Counted from the stretch's first letter, positions 25,811 to 35,293 are shown. The stretch: 64,000 nucleotides of DNA from Centipeda noxia ATCC 43541 (GCF_000160555.1 NZ_GG749279.1:1-64000), one strand, 5' to 3'. Program-made: numbers and translations. Notes: generated by a model not told the origin, from the sequence alone.

Positions 25811-26167
25811 ATGGCGCTGGACCGCGATGGCGTTATTGCAAAAGTACGCAGGCTGACGGAGGTGCCGCCGACCTATGAAGGCCTAAAGGAAAAGGCAGAG
25901 GCATTCCTGCGTGCAGCCGGCACGGAGCAGGAAAAGTCGGCGTTTCGCTCCCTTATCGAGGAAATTAAGGTCGATGTGACGACGATCGACGAACTTATCC
26001 GCCTTACGGAATCGCCTGAGGGCATTGCCTTATTCGGCGAGAAGAAAGCGGAAAAGCTCAATACTATCGCAAAGGATGCGAAGCAGCAGGGGGAAGATAC
26101 CTGCATCTGTCCCGCATGTCAGGCCTGTAAGGAAATCCTTGCAAATCAGGCGGCGATCGCCTCATAA
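25811..26167 (+). CDS. Small helical protein with a C-terminal cysteine cluster
   Basis: 118 residues, mostly predicted helix, ending in C98-x-C100-xx-C103-xx-C106 (CICPACQACKEIL). The cluster could bind zinc or an Fe-S centre, or act as a redox switch. There is no signal peptide. Small proteins of this type in Clostridia are sometimes labelled as heat-shock proteins, but nothing here resembles Hsp90. It has its own promoter and terminator, so it is monocistronic. Function unknown. Confidence 0.72.
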   Translation: MALDRDGVIAKVRRLTEVPPTYEGLKEKAEAFLRAAGTEQEKSAFRSLIEEIKVDVTTIDELIRLTESPEGIALFGEKKAEKLNTIAKDAKQQGEDTCICPACQACKEILANQAAIAS

Positions 26168-26185
26168 ATATCATGTACGGAAAGG

Positions 26186-26224
26186 AGCTGTTGCACGAAT
26201 GTCTTCGTGTAACGGCTTTTTTGT
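26186..26224 (+). terminator. Terminator before priA
   Basis: A 14-bp stem AGCTGTTGCACGAA/TTCGTGTAACGGCT with G-T pairs and TGTC loop, then a T-run. Confidence 0.8.
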
Positions 26225-26239
26225 TGAGAAGGTGAACAT

Positions 26240-28654
26240 ATGACCGTCGCGGATGTCTATATCAATATCCCGGTCAAAAGCATTGCGCGTGCGTTCACCT
26301 ATGTGGTCCCTGCTGCACTGGCTCAGCTTGATGCGGGGTGGCGCGTATTCGTTCCGTTCGGCAATGTCCGCATCGAGGGCTTCGTTGTCGCCGTACGTCC
26401 CTATGATGCCGCACGCGACGGCGGGCACGCGCTGCGGGAGATCATTGAGGCGGTGGATGAAGAGGCGTGGTTTACGCCGGAACTGCTCGCCGCTGCGCAG
26501 GAGCTTGCAGACTTTTATCTCTGCTCAGCGGCGGAGATGATGCGTCTGTTTATGCCGGGCAAAAGCGGTCTGCGCATCTTCCCGGTCTATATGGCTGAGC
26601 CGGATGCAGATGAAGCGCATCCCTTGCTTGCAGATAGGAATGCGCGCGCCGTCTATGATCATCTGCGCGCAAGCAGCGGCCTGCGCATGGCGCAGCTGCG
26701 CGCCGCACTACCTGCCGCTCCGGTGGAGGAGAGCATTGAAAAACTCCTGCGCTACCATCTCCTGCGCAAAGAATACCACGCCGATAAACGCGATAAGGCG
26801 CGCTATGAGAAGTATTACACAGCAGGGGAGGTCACCGACGAAGCGTTGGCGACGCTCTCGCGCAGGCCCGCACAGGCGCGGGCACTCGCGCTTTTTCGGC
26901 AGACGCGGGAGCATACGCGCTCTGCGCTGAAAGAGGCGGGCGTTTCGCCTGCGACCATCAAGCATCTCGTCGATGCACGGATTCTGACCGAGCATTTGCG
27001 GCGCAGCACACGTGACAGTCACGGACCGGGCGCCGCGGCCGCCTGTGCGGATCCCTTGACGGCGGCGCAGACATCTGCTGTTGCGGAACTCCATACAGCG
27101 ATTGCGCAAGGCGGATTTCAAGGCTGCCTGCTGCATGGCGTGACGGGCAGCGGTAAGACGCGCGTTTATATTGAGACGGCGCGTGCCGTGCGTGCCGCAG
27201 GACGACAGGTTGTTGTGCTCGTGCCTGAGATTGCTCTTACGGGGCAGCTCATTACAGCGTTTCAAGAGGTATTTGCGGGCGACATCGTCGTCCTGCACAG
27301 CCAGCTTTCGGTCGCCGAGCGCAATGACGCGATTTTCCGTGTGCGGCGCGGGGAGGCAGGGATCATCATCGGCGCGCGTTCCGCACTCTTCACTCCCGCG
27401 GGAAACATCGGGTGCATCATCCTTGACGAGGAACAGGATATGTCCTACAAGCAGGATGAATCGCCGCGCTATCATGCCCGTGTAGTCGCAGAGATTCTTG
27501 CACGCCGCTATGGGGCACTCCTCGTCCTCGGCAGCGCGACGCCGTCTCTTGAAAGCTATGCGCGGGCACAGGCCGGGGAGCTGATGTTGCTCACCCTGCC
27601 GGAGCGCATCGGGCGTCAGCCTCTGCCGCATGTGCGTGCCGTCGATATGCGCGAGGAACTGCGCCGCGGACGCCGCTCAATCGTCTCTGCAGCGCTGCAG
27701 GCGCTCCTGACGGAGACGCTTGCGCGTCGTGAACAGGCGATCATCATGCTGAATCGGCGCGGCTACTCCACCTTCATCATGTGCCGCTCCTGCGGTGCAG
27801 TTATGAATTGTAAGATCTGCGGCCTGCCGCTTGTATATCATGCGAACGGGTCGCTTATCTGCCATCACTGTGATCTGCACGCGGAAGTTCCGACGACCTG
27901 TCCCATATGCGGGAGCCGTTATATCAAATACTTTGGCTCGGGGACGGAAAAACTCGAGGAGGAGCTCAGAAACCTTTTCCCGCAGGCGCGCATTGTGCGC
28001 ATGGACCGCGACACGACCGGGCGAAAGCTGGCGCATATGGAGATCCTCACACATTTTCGTCAGCGGACCTATGACATCCTCCTCGGTACGCAGATGGTGG
28101 CCAAGGGACATGATTTGCCCGGGGTGCAGACCGTCGGCATCATCAGCGCGGACGCAAGTCTCAATCTGCCGGATTTTCGTGCGGCGGAGCGCTGCTTTAT
28201 GCTCATTACGCAGACAGCGGGACGGGCAGGGCGGCATGGTGCGCGCGGCGAGGTCGTTGTTCAGACCTACAACCCGGAACACTATGCTGTGCAGTGTGCA
28301 ATGCGGCAGGATTACGAGGCATTTTATGCGCAGGAGATCGAACTGCGCCGCGAACTCTTCTATCCGCCGTTCAGCCGCCTCGTAAAGCTCCTCTTTCATG
28401 ATCCGAGCCGCGCGCGTGCATGGAGTGAGGCGTCGTCATGCGCGGCATCCGTTCAGCAGGCATTTGAAAATCAGGCGGGCTGTATGGTGATCGGTCCCTC
28501 GCCTGCGCTGATTGAGCGGGAGCGGGACGAATATCGCTATGTCGTTCTCATCAAGACAGATCGCCTTGCGGATGTGCAGGCATTTTTGCGTGAACACGGG
28601 ATGCATCTGCGCAATGACGCGGCAATCGATATTGATCCAATCACAATTTTTTGA
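26240..28654 (+). CDS. priA: Primosomal replication restart helicase PriA
   Basis: 804 residues, normal for Gram-positive-type PriA. N-terminal 3'-OH-binding domain, then superfamily 2 helicase motifs: Walker A GVTGSGKTRVYIE near 300, DEEQ near 395, the GSATPS motif III and the QTAGRAGR motif VI. The zinc-binding cysteine block lies about 513-560 (CRSCGAVMNCKICG, CHHC, CPICGS). It remodels stalled forks to reload DnaB. It is alone after a terminator; def/fmt, its usual neighbours in Firmicutes, are not here. Confidence 0.97.
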   Translation: MTVADVYINIPVKSIARAFTYVVPAALAQLDAGWRVFVPFGNVRIEGFVVAVRPYDAARDGGHALREIIEAVDEEAWFTPELLAAAQELADFYLCSAAEMMRLFMPGKSGLRIFPVYMAEPDADEAHPLLADRNARAVYDHLRASSGLRMAQLRAALPAAPVEESIEKLLRYHLLRKEYHADKRDKARYEKYYTAGEVTDEALATLSRRPAQARALALFRQTREHTRSALKEAGVSPATIKHLVDARILTEHLRRSTRDSHGPGAAAACADPLTAAQTSAVAELHTAIAQGGFQGCLLHGVTGSGKTRVYIETARAVRAAGRQVVVLVPEIALTGQLITAFQEVFAGDIVVLHSQLSVAERNDAIFRVRRGEAGIIIGARSALFTPAGNIGCIILDEEQDMSYKQDESPRYHARVVAEILARRYGALLVLGSATPSLESYARAQAGELMLLTLPERIGRQPLPHVRAVDMREELRRGRRSIVSAALQALLTETLARREQAIIMLNRRGYSTFIMCRSCGAVMNCKICGLPLVYHANGSLICHHCDLHAEVPTTCPICGSRYIKYFGSGTEKLEEELRNLFPQARIVRMDRDTTGRKLAHMEILTHFRQRTYDILLGTQMVAKGHDLPGVQTVGIISADASLNLPDFRAAERCFMLITQTAGRAGRHGARGEVVVQTYNPEHYAVQCAMRQDYEAFYAQEIELRRELFYPPFSRLVKLLFHDPSRARAWSEASSCAASVQQAFENQAGCMVIGPSPALIERERDEYRYVVLIKTDRLADVQAFLREHGMHLRNDAAIDIDPITIF

Positions 28655-28674
28655 AAAATAAGGAATAAAAACGG

Positions 28675-28703
28675 TTGAATATGATTGAAAATCCTGCTAA
28701 TCT
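28675..28703 (+). promoter_or_regulatory. Possible promoter of ispE
   Basis: TTGAAT (28675-28680), 17 bp, TAATCT (28698-28703), in the 116-bp gap before ispE. Only moderately close to consensus. Confidence 0.4.
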
Positions 28704-28770
28704 GGGATATGCGGGGAGACATGGGCAGTATGTTTTCGTGTTTCCTAAGACAATGGAGGAATGACATCCT

Positions 28771-29634
28771 ATGGTGACGATACGCGGGCGGGCGAAAATC
28801 AATTTGACGCTTGATGTTCTGGGGCTTCGGGATGACGGATATCATGAAATCGCAACGGTGATGCAGTCGCTCGCTCTCGCAGATACGCTCACGCTGACGC
28901 GGGAGGAGAGCGGAATCGCTCTGACTGTGGATATGCCGGGACTTGAGACGGATGAGCGCAACCTCGCATGGCGTGCGGCCGCACTTGTCATAGAGCACTG
29001 CGGCATTCGCGGCGGCGTTCGCATTGATATTGTGAAGCGGATACCCGTTGCGGCGGGACTTGCGGGAGGAAGTGCCGATGCGGCGGCCGTCCTGCGCGGA
29101 ATGAATGAGCTCTATGCGCTCGGATTGTCGGATGCGGAACTCTGTGCGTTAGGCGCGCAGATTGGGTCGGATATTCCATTTTCCCTTATGGGCGGTACTG
29201 TTTTCGCAACGGGACGCGGGGAAAATATGAAGCCGCTTGCCGATTTTCCAAAGATTCATGTGGTACTCGCAAAGCCGCCGGTTGATGTATCAACCCCGTG
29301 GGCGTATCGCGCCTACGACGCGCACCCGCCGGAGCAGCGTCCCGACAACAGCGCATTCTTGGAAGCATTGGCTGCAGGCGATATGACCGCGTGTATGCGG
29401 CTCGTCGGCAATGTGCTTGAGCCTGTGACCGAGCGGGCACATCCCATCGTCGGCGACTATCGGTCCCGTATGTATGCACACGGAGCTGCCTGTGCAATGA
29501 TGTCCGGCAGCGGACCCACTGTATTCGGCCTCTTTACGGAGGAAGAGACGGCAGCGCATACTGCCGAGGAATTCCGCAGGGAGACAGGAGCCGCCGTATA
29601 TCTGACGCAGACAGCGGGAAGATACGGAGTCTAG
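28771..29634 (+). CDS. ispE: 4-diphosphocytidyl-2-C-methyl-D-erythritol kinase
   Basis: 287 residues, GHMP kinase fold. Motif 1 is RAKINLTLDVLG at the N-terminus, motif 2 (ATP loop) PVAAGLAGGSADAAAVLRG at about 91-109, and motif 3 AMMSGSGPTVFGLF near the C-terminus. It phosphorylates CDP-ME in the MEP isoprenoid pathway, upstream of the IspG step encoded at 10009. ATGGAGGAATG precedes the start. A GntR regulator gene follows after 45 bases. Confidence 0.97.
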   Translation: MVTIRGRAKINLTLDVLGLRDDGYHEIATVMQSLALADTLTLTREESGIALTVDMPGLETDERNLAWRAAALVIEHCGIRGGVRIDIVKRIPVAAGLAGGSADAAAVLRGMNELYALGLSDAELCALGAQIGSDIPFSLMGGTVFATGRGENMKPLADFPKIHVVLAKPPVDVSTPWAYRAYDAHPPEQRPDNSAFLEALAAGDMTACMRLVGNVLEPVTERAHPIVGDYRSRMYAHGAACAMMSGSGPTVFGLFTEEETAAHTAEEFRRETGAAVYLTQTAGRYGV

Positions 29635-29679
29635 TCAGAAGAGCAAGAGAAGATATCATCCAAAACAGAGGGATTATTT

Positions 29680-30417
29680 ATGCAAGGAAAACTATCGCCG
29701 GTTGTTGTAAACAGCTATCAGCCGCTTCGTGAAATTGTCTGTGAGGTACTTCGTGATGCAATTCGCGGCGGGATCCTCAAGCCGGGCGAGTGGCTGAAGG
29801 AAAACGATCTCGCAGATGAACTGCTGGTCAGCCGCACGCCTGTGCGCGAGGCGATCCGCAAGCTGGAGCAGGAGGGATATGTTGTCACCGTCCCGCGCCG
29901 CGGCGCCTATGTTGCCAGCGTATCCATCCGCGATATCAATGAGATCTTTGAGATTCGTGCAGCACTCGAGGCACTTGCCTGTGAACTTGCGGCAGAACGC
30001 ATTACGGATGAGGAGCAGGAGCGTTTGGAACGCCTGCTCGTCGCCATCGGACGGGCGATCGAGGAGCACGATATGGAGCGTATTGTACGGACGGATATCG
30101 AGTTCCATGAGCTCCTGTACCAGGCAGCGCGCAACGAGCGCCTGCTCGCAATCATCGGCAACCTGCGCGAACAGCTCACGCGTTTCCGTACGATTTCGAT
30201 GTCATATCCGGGACGCCTCAAGGCAACGCTCGAGGAACACCGCGCGATTGTCGATGCGATCGGCGCGGGCGATGCGCGGCATGCGCGCAAAGTGGGTGCA
30301 AAGCATATGGAAAATTCGGAACGGACACTCCTTTATGCCATTGAGGAACAGGAGAAGAAAACGGGCACGACGCTCGTCAAGCGAAAACATAAAAAGAGCA
30401 AAGAAGGAATGGAATAA
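29680..30417 (+). CDS. GntR-family regulator, FadR/FCD subfamily
   Basis: 245 residues. An N-terminal winged helix (about 10-75: LREIVCEVLRDAIRGG, WLKENDLADELLVSRTPVREAIRKLEQEG) is followed by an all-helical FCD ligand domain (about 88-215) with metal-type histidines (D.EFHELLYQAARN, ..EEHRAIVDAI, ..KHMEN). Such regulators respond to carboxylic acids. It sits between ispE and glmU where some Firmicutes carry purR/spoVG, so it may regulate the local operon or simply be inserted. Confidence 0.92.
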   Translation: MQGKLSPVVVNSYQPLREIVCEVLRDAIRGGILKPGEWLKENDLADELLVSRTPVREAIRKLEQEGYVVTVPRRGAYVASVSIRDINEIFEIRAALEALACELAAERITDEEQERLERLLVAIGRAIEEHDMERIVRTDIEFHELLYQAARNERLLAIIGNLREQLTRFRTISMSYPGRLKATLEEHRAIVDAIGAGDARHARKVGAKHMENSERTLLYAIEEQEKKTGTTLVKRKHKKSKEGME

Positions 30418-30443
30418 GGCATTCTGGAGAACGGAGGAGCACG

Positions 30444-31808
30444 ATGTTGGATTTCGTTACGGTCATATTGGCGGCGGGCAAGGGTACGCGCATGAAGTCA
30501 AAGCTGCCGAAGGTGCTGCACCGTGCAGCGGGGAAGGCCATGCTGCAGCATGTCATCGATGCGGCGGATGCGGCAGGCGCACGGCGCAATATCGTTGTTA
30601 CGGGCTTTGGCGGCGAGACGGTTCGGGCGGCCATCGGTGACAGTGTCGAGTATGTGGAGCAGCGCGAGCAGCTCGGCACGGGACATGCGGTCCTCCAGAC
30701 AAAGGAGCTGCTCGCAAAGGAGCGCGGTACAATCATGGTGCTCTGCGGCGATACCCCTCTTCTGACGGCAGAACTTTTGGCGCGCTTTCATGAGGAACAT
30801 GTCCAGTCGGGAGCAAAGGCAACGGTGCTCACGGCGATCATGCCGAACGCAAAGGGCTACGGCCGCATTATCCGCCGCGAGAGCGGAGAGGTGCTCAAGA
30901 TTGTTGAGCATAAGGACGCGACGGAGGAAGAACGCAAAATCCGCGAGGTCAATGCAGGCATTTACTGCTTTGATGCGCAGGCGCTGTTCTCGGCGCTTGC
31001 CAAGGTCACAAATGACAATGCACAGGGAGAATACTACCTGCCTGATGTACTCGGCATCCTGCACGATGCGGGGGAGAAGATCTGGGCGGTGGTTGCGGAC
31101 AATTATGAAAGCACGCTCGGCATCAACTCACGCAGTCAGCTCGCCGTCGCTGAATGCATTCTGCGTCGGCGCAAGGTTGAGGAGCTTATGGCGGACGGCG
31201 TTACAATTATGGACCCGCACACGACATTTATCGATGCGGAAGTGCACGTGGGCATGGATACCGTCATCTACCCCTTTACCTTTCTGGAGGGAGTGACGGT
31301 GATCGGCGAGGATTGCTGCATTGGACCGCATGTGCGGTTCCAGAACACTGTGGTTGGGGATGGCGTCAAGGCGCACTATGTTTATGCTCATGACGCCGAC
31401 GTGGAAAGCGGAACGGATCTCGGGCAGTTCAACCACATTCGGCCGGACAGCCATCTTGGCACGGGCGTTAAGCTCGGCAACTTTGTGGAGGTCAAGAACT
31501 CCGATATCGGTGCGGGATCGAAGCTGCCGCATCTCTCCTACATCGGGGACTGCGATATGGGAGAACATGTCAACATGGGCTGCGGCACGATCACGGTAAA
31601 CTATGACGGGAGGAACAAATTCCGTACGGTCATCGGCGACAACGCCTTTGTCGGCTGCAACTCAAACCTTGTCGCGCCGGTTGCCCTGGGGGAGGATTCC
31701 TATGTCGCTGCAGGCTCGACGATCACGCGCGATGTCCCAGCCGGCACGCTTGCCGTTGCCCGCGCACGTCAGAAGGAGATCGAGGGATGGCGTGACAAGC
31801 GGAGATAA
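30444..31808 (+). CDS. glmU: Bifunctional GlmU (UDP-GlcNAc pyrophosphorylase / GlcN-1-P acetyltransferase)
   Basis: 454 residues. The N-terminal uridylyltransferase domain has LAAGKGTRMKSKLPKVLH (9-26). The C-terminal left-handed beta-helix starts near 250, with hexapeptide repeats through NHIRPDSHLGTGVKLGNFVEVKNS and the acetyl-CoA site GCGTITVNYDG. It makes UDP-GlcNAc for peptidoglycan and LPS. It is 26 bases after the GntR gene and upstream of prs, the common glmU-prs pairing. Confidence 0.98.
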   Translation: MLDFVTVILAAGKGTRMKSKLPKVLHRAAGKAMLQHVIDAADAAGARRNIVVTGFGGETVRAAIGDSVEYVEQREQLGTGHAVLQTKELLAKERGTIMVLCGDTPLLTAELLARFHEEHVQSGAKATVLTAIMPNAKGYGRIIRRESGEVLKIVEHKDATEEERKIREVNAGIYCFDAQALFSALAKVTNDNAQGEYYLPDVLGILHDAGEKIWAVVADNYESTLGINSRSQLAVAECILRRRKVEELMADGVTIMDPHTTFIDAEVHVGMDTVIYPFTFLEGVTVIGEDCCIGPHVRFQNTVVGDGVKAHYVYAHDADVESGTDLGQFNHIRPDSHLGTGVKLGNFVEVKNSDIGAGSKLPHLSYIGDCDMGEHVNMGCGTITVNYDGRNKFRTVIGDNAFVGCNSNLVAPVALGEDSYVAAGSTITRDVPAGTLAVARARQKEIEGWRDKRR

Positions 31809-31878
31809 ATTCCGTACTTTCGGCAGCCTTGAATATTGAAAAAGACGGGGGAACACCCTTCCAAAAATATACTGTGCG

Positions 31879-31887
31879 TGTTATACT
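31879..31887 (+). promoter_or_regulatory. Extended -10 promoter of prs
   Basis: TGT followed by TATACT (31882-31887), about 64 bp before the prs ATG. A second AT-rich -10-like TATTCT lies at 31903-31908. Confidence 0.55.
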
Positions 31888-31950
31888 ATAAAAAGATTTG
31901 TGTATTCTATAAAAATAAAGGCACGTCCGGTTTTTAGGAGGAACAGAGAG

Positions 31951-32904
31951 ATGAGTTTTCCGACCGACAATGTATGCATCCTGACGGGAAATGCAAATCC
32001 GCAGTTAGCGAAAGATATCGCTGAACGCATTGGCATCCCGCTCTGCGAGGCTTTCGTCGGACAGTTCAATAACGGAGAAATCCAAGTGATGATCGAAGAG
32101 AGCATCCGTGGAAAGGATATCTTCATCATCCAGTCAACCAGCTATCCCGTCAATGACAACCTTATGGAGCTGTTGATCCTCACAGATGCATGCAAGCGCG
32201 CGTCTGCACACAGCATCACGGCGGTTGTTCCGTATTATGCGTATGCTCGTCAGGACCGCAAGACGCGCGGGCGCGAGCCGATCTCGGCAAAACTCGTTGC
32301 CAATCTTATGACGACGGCAGGGGTGACCCGCGTTGTAACTGTAGACCTGCATGCAGGTCAGATTCAGGGATTTTTCGATATTCCGGTGGATCATCTCGCC
32401 GCAGCTCCCGTGCTCGCAGGATATTTCCGCGAGCAGGAGATCGAGGATCTCGTCGTTGTTTCGCCGGATCTCGGCGGGGTTACGCGCGCACGTATTATGG
32501 CAGACTTCCTTCATGCGCCGATCGCCATCATCGAAAAGCGCCGGCCTTGTCCCGGCTGTGCGGAGGTCATGAATCTCATCGGCGATGTCGAGGGGAAGAC
32601 GGCACTGCTCATCGACGATATCGTCGATACGGCGGGGTCGCTTTGCGAGGGAGCAAAGGCGATTAAGCAGCGCGGAGCGAAGCGCGTACTTGCCGCATGC
32701 TCGCATGCGATCCTAAGTGATCCGGCAGTCGAACGTCTCAATGCATCGGTCATCGATCAGCTTGTGATCACGGACTCGATTCCTCTGCCGCCGGAGAAGC
32801 AGTCAGATAAACTCGTTACGCTCTCTCTTGCACAGTCGCTTGCCGATGTCATAGTCCGGATTCAAAGTCATCGTTCGGTGAGCCTGCTCTTTAACCATCA
32901 TTAA
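31951..32904 (+). CDS. prs: Ribose-phosphate pyrophosphokinase (PRPP synthase)
   Basis: 317 residues from the ATG at 31951 (TAGGAGGAA upstream), matching the normal class I length of about 315. Motifs include CEAFVGQFNNGEIQV, YYAYARQDRKTRGREPISAK, VDLHAGQIQGFFDIPVDHL, VVSPDLGGVTRAR and the PRPP loop LLIDDIVDTAGSL. It makes PRPP, the co-substrate of PyrE. The strong terminator downstream ends the unit. Confidence 0.98.
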   Translation: MSFPTDNVCILTGNANPQLAKDIAERIGIPLCEAFVGQFNNGEIQVMIEESIRGKDIFIIQSTSYPVNDNLMELLILTDACKRASAHSITAVVPYYAYARQDRKTRGREPISAKLVANLMTTAGVTRVVTVDLHAGQIQGFFDIPVDHLAAAPVLAGYFREQEIEDLVVVSPDLGGVTRARIMADFLHAPIAIIEKRRPCPGCAEVMNLIGDVEGKTALLIDDIVDTAGSLCEGAKAIKQRGAKRVLAACSHAILSDPAVERLNASVIDQLVITDSIPLPPEKQSDKLVTLSLAQSLADVIVRIQSHRSVSLLFNHH

Positions 32905-32925
32905 GTATAAGTTCCCTGCAGAAAG

Positions 32926-32952
32926 AAAAAGGGGCGTTCAGCGCCCCTTTTT
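32926..32952 (+). terminator. Terminator after prs
   Basis: GGGGCG/CGCCCC stem flanked by A-run and T-run (32926-32952). Confidence 0.88.
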
Positions 32953-32979
32953 TGTACATCTGAAATTTAGGAGTATCGT

Positions 32980-33840
32980 ATGCGTGTCATCATCATCGGG
33001 GCGGGGCCTGCAGGAATTTCTGCGGCGCTCTATGCCCGTCGCGGAGGTGCGGAGGTGACGGTGGCGGCGAAGGGGGCTGGCGCCCTTTCCGGAGCAGAAT
33101 GGGTTGAAAATTACTACGGATTTGCCGAGCCTGTTTCCGGCGCGGAGCTTGAGCGGCAGGGGATAGCGGGAGCAAAACGACTGGGCGTCGGATTCGAAGA
33201 AGATGAAATCGTTGCCGTGCGGCCGATGGATACAGGGAGGGGCTTTCTCGTCGAAGGTGTTCGCCGATCCTATGAGGGGGACGCGGTTATTTTTGCGGCG
33301 GGGGCACGGCGCGGGACACTCTCTCTGCCGGGAATCAGGGAATTTGAGGGGCGCGGCGTCAGCTTCTGCGCGAGCTGTGACGCATTCTTTTACCGCGGGA
33401 AAAAAGTCGCCGTCATCGGTGCGGGAGCATATGCGCTCCACGAGGCTCGGATTCTATTGCCGCATGCCGCCCATGTATGTCTGTTGAGCAATGGTGTGCC
33501 GCCGGCCATTAAGATTCCGAATGAGATTGCTGCAGAGTCTCGGCGTATTGCACGTATCGAGGGGGAGCGCCGTGTCCGTCGGATCGTATTCGCGGACGGC
33601 ACGGAGATGGAGGCGGACGGTGTCTTTATCGCGATCGGAACTCCAGGAGCCACGGAGCTCGCTCAAAAACTCGGCATATTGCTGAACGACGGGAAGATCG
33701 TTGTGGACGAACATATGGCAACCAATGTTCCCGGTGTTTATGCAGCTGGAGACTGCACGGGCGGCCTGCTGCAGATCGCAAAGGCGGTCTATGAGGGCGC
33801 CGAGGCAGGCCTTGCGGTGCTCCGTTATCTGCAGAATTAG
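32980..33840 (+). CDS. Thioredoxin-reductase-like FAD/NAD(P) oxidoreductase
   Basis: 286 residues. FAD-binding GAGPAG at 7-12, a CxxC pair C130/C133 (CASCDAFFY, where true TrxB has CATCDG), second dinucleotide motif AVIGAGAYAL, and the FAD-closing AAGDCTGG near the end. The second GxGxxA site is weakened (GAGAYAL), so NADPH preference is uncertain. The family reduces thioredoxin, ferredoxin-like or flavodoxin-like partners. It is 29 bases before a Crp/Fnr gene, so the two may form a redox pair. Confidence 0.85.
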   Translation: MRVIIIGAGPAGISAALYARRGGAEVTVAAKGAGALSGAEWVENYYGFAEPVSGAELERQGIAGAKRLGVGFEEDEIVAVRPMDTGRGFLVEGVRRSYEGDAVIFAAGARRGTLSLPGIREFEGRGVSFCASCDAFFYRGKKVAVIGAGAYALHEARILLPHAAHVCLLSNGVPPAIKIPNEIAAESRRIARIEGERRVRRIVFADGTEMEADGVFIAIGTPGATELAQKLGILLNDGKIVVDEHMATNVPGVYAAGDCTGGLLQIAKAVYEGAEAGLAVLRYLQN

Positions 33841-33868
33841 CGGAGATCAAAGGGAAAGAGGGACGGAT

Positions 33869-34561
33869 ATGTCGGTGCATGCTTCGGAGGACTATCATTT
33901 TCGAGATTATATCGATTCCTTTGATCTGTGGCATCCACTGACAAATGCGCAGCAGGATGTTCTGCTCCGGAATACGCGCTTTATGCGCTTCAGAAAAGGC
34001 ACTTCTGTTTACCGCGGCCCCCTCGGCAGTGCAGGGGTACTGCATATTATATCCGGCGTTTTGCGCGTATATATCCTTTCGGAGGAGGGGCGCGCGTTCA
34101 CGCTTTGTTTTCTTCGTGCAGGGGATGCTGCACTGCTTACTGCTGCTGCTCTTTTTGACGGGAATTTATGCGACATCTCGATTGAGGCTGATGAGGATAC
34201 CGGGCTGTTTTTTTCGGATACGATTGTGGTACGGCAAATATTAGGCGAGAATCTTCATGTGCGTGTCGCCGCATATGAGCGTTCCATGCAGCGGCTTTCA
34301 GAGATATTGGGGAAGTTTCATCAGGCGCTCTTCATCTCTGCGGACAGGAGGCTTGCGAGGTTTCTGCTTGCAGAATCTGAGCGGACAGGCGATGACGAGA
34401 TCCGCCTGACACATGAGCAGACGGCACAGTCTCTCGGCACAGCGCGCGAAGTGGTCAGCCGGCTGATCCGCGAGTTCAGTCAGGAAGGCATGGTGGAGAC
34501 CGCACGCGGGCGCATTCATATACTGGATCGTGCAGCACTGCAGTGCCGTGCCGATGCTTGA
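33869..34561 (+). CDS. Crp/Fnr-family transcription regulator
   Basis: 230 residues from the ATG at 33869 (AAAGAGGGACGG upstream); the longer in-frame start lies inside the previous gene. A cyclic-nucleotide-binding-like beta-roll covers about 20-130, a dimer helix follows, and a Crp-type winged helix lies at about 160-225 with LTHEQTAQSLGTAREVVSRLIREF as the recognition helix. There are no N-terminal Fnr cysteines, so it is not a classical Fe-S Fnr. It is a candidate regulator for the CRP-like palindrome at 25648. Confidence 0.9.
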   Translation: MSVHASEDYHFRDYIDSFDLWHPLTNAQQDVLLRNTRFMRFRKGTSVYRGPLGSAGVLHIISGVLRVYILSEEGRAFTLCFLRAGDAALLTAAALFDGNLCDISIEADEDTGLFFSDTIVVRQILGENLHVRVAAYERSMQRLSEILGKFHQALFISADRRLARFLLAESERTGDDEIRLTHEQTAQSLGTAREVVSRLIREFSQEGMVETARGRIHILDRAALQCRADA

Positions 34562-34579
34562 GTTTTATTGGAGAAGTTT

Positions 34580-35275
34580 ATGCTGATCTACGTTCTGGCA
34601 GCAATTGTCGTTGTGCTGCTGCTGATCTTATTTCGTTATCTGCCGCGGCGCATCTTTCTTATTTTTGTCGCCTTGCTCGCCGTGCTTGGCGGCGTTGTCT
34701 TTCGGATGCAGACTGCGGAGAGGGCCGCGCCGCCGCTGACCCCGGAGGCCCGCGCCGTCATCATCCGTGATCAGGAGTCTTTCATGCCGTGGTGGGGAAC
34801 CTATCAAAAGCAGATTGCGGAACTGGACCGCAATTGGTCGCGCTATCATCAGATTCTCTCCGACGCAAAGGAGGGGGCTGTCGGACTCTCGGTCACGTAT
34901 GCGCGCCTTTCTGATCTTGAGCAGGAGATGCAGGAGCTGCGCAGCCGAATCGAGAAGAATGCTCCGCCAATCGAGCTGACAGACCGCATCTATGATCAGC
35001 TCGCGAGTATATTGAACAAAACGAATGAATATGCTGCAGCGGAGCAAAAGGCGATCACGCTGACGCGTGCCGCGGCAGATCCCGTGTCAATGAAGGAGCA
35101 GAAACCGGCCGAGCAGGCACGTCTGCTCGAACTTGTCATGCTTCGCGAATCTCCGGTCGCGCTCTTCATCGAGGATGAGGTCGACGCGATACGCGCCTAT
35201 TTTGCACCGGTTTCAGCTGCAAGTGCCGGGGAAAAGAACGACGGGGCACAGGGTGAAAAACAACTCGACAAATAG
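34580..35275 (+). CDS. Membrane-anchored coiled-coil protein of unknown function
   Basis: 231 residues from the ATG at 34580 (TTGGAGAAG upstream). Two hydrophobic segments at about 3-20 and 25-43 are separated by RYLPRR, then a mostly helical, charged region with heptad character (about 80-150, SDLEQEMQELRSRIEKN). There is no recognised domain. It follows the Crp/Fnr gene by 18 bases. Its 3' end contains the tRNA-Arg promoter. Confidence 0.75.
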   Translation: MLIYVLAAIVVVLLLILFRYLPRRIFLIFVALLAVLGGVVFRMQTAERAAPPLTPEARAVIIRDQESFMPWWGTYQKQIAELDRNWSRYHQILSDAKEGAVGLSVTYARLSDLEQEMQELRSRIEKNAPPIELTDRIYDQLASILNKTNEYAAAEQKAITLTRAAADPVSMKEQKPAEQARLLELVMLRESPVALFIEDEVDAIRAYFAPVSAASAGEKNDGAQGEKQLDK

Positions 35276-35293
35276 CTGCTTTTAAGATATAAT
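35265..35293 (+). promoter_or_regulatory. Promoter of tRNA-Arg
   Basis: TCGACA (35265-35270), 17 bp, TATAAT (35288-35293). The -35 lies in the last codons of the preceding gene. Confidence 0.75.
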
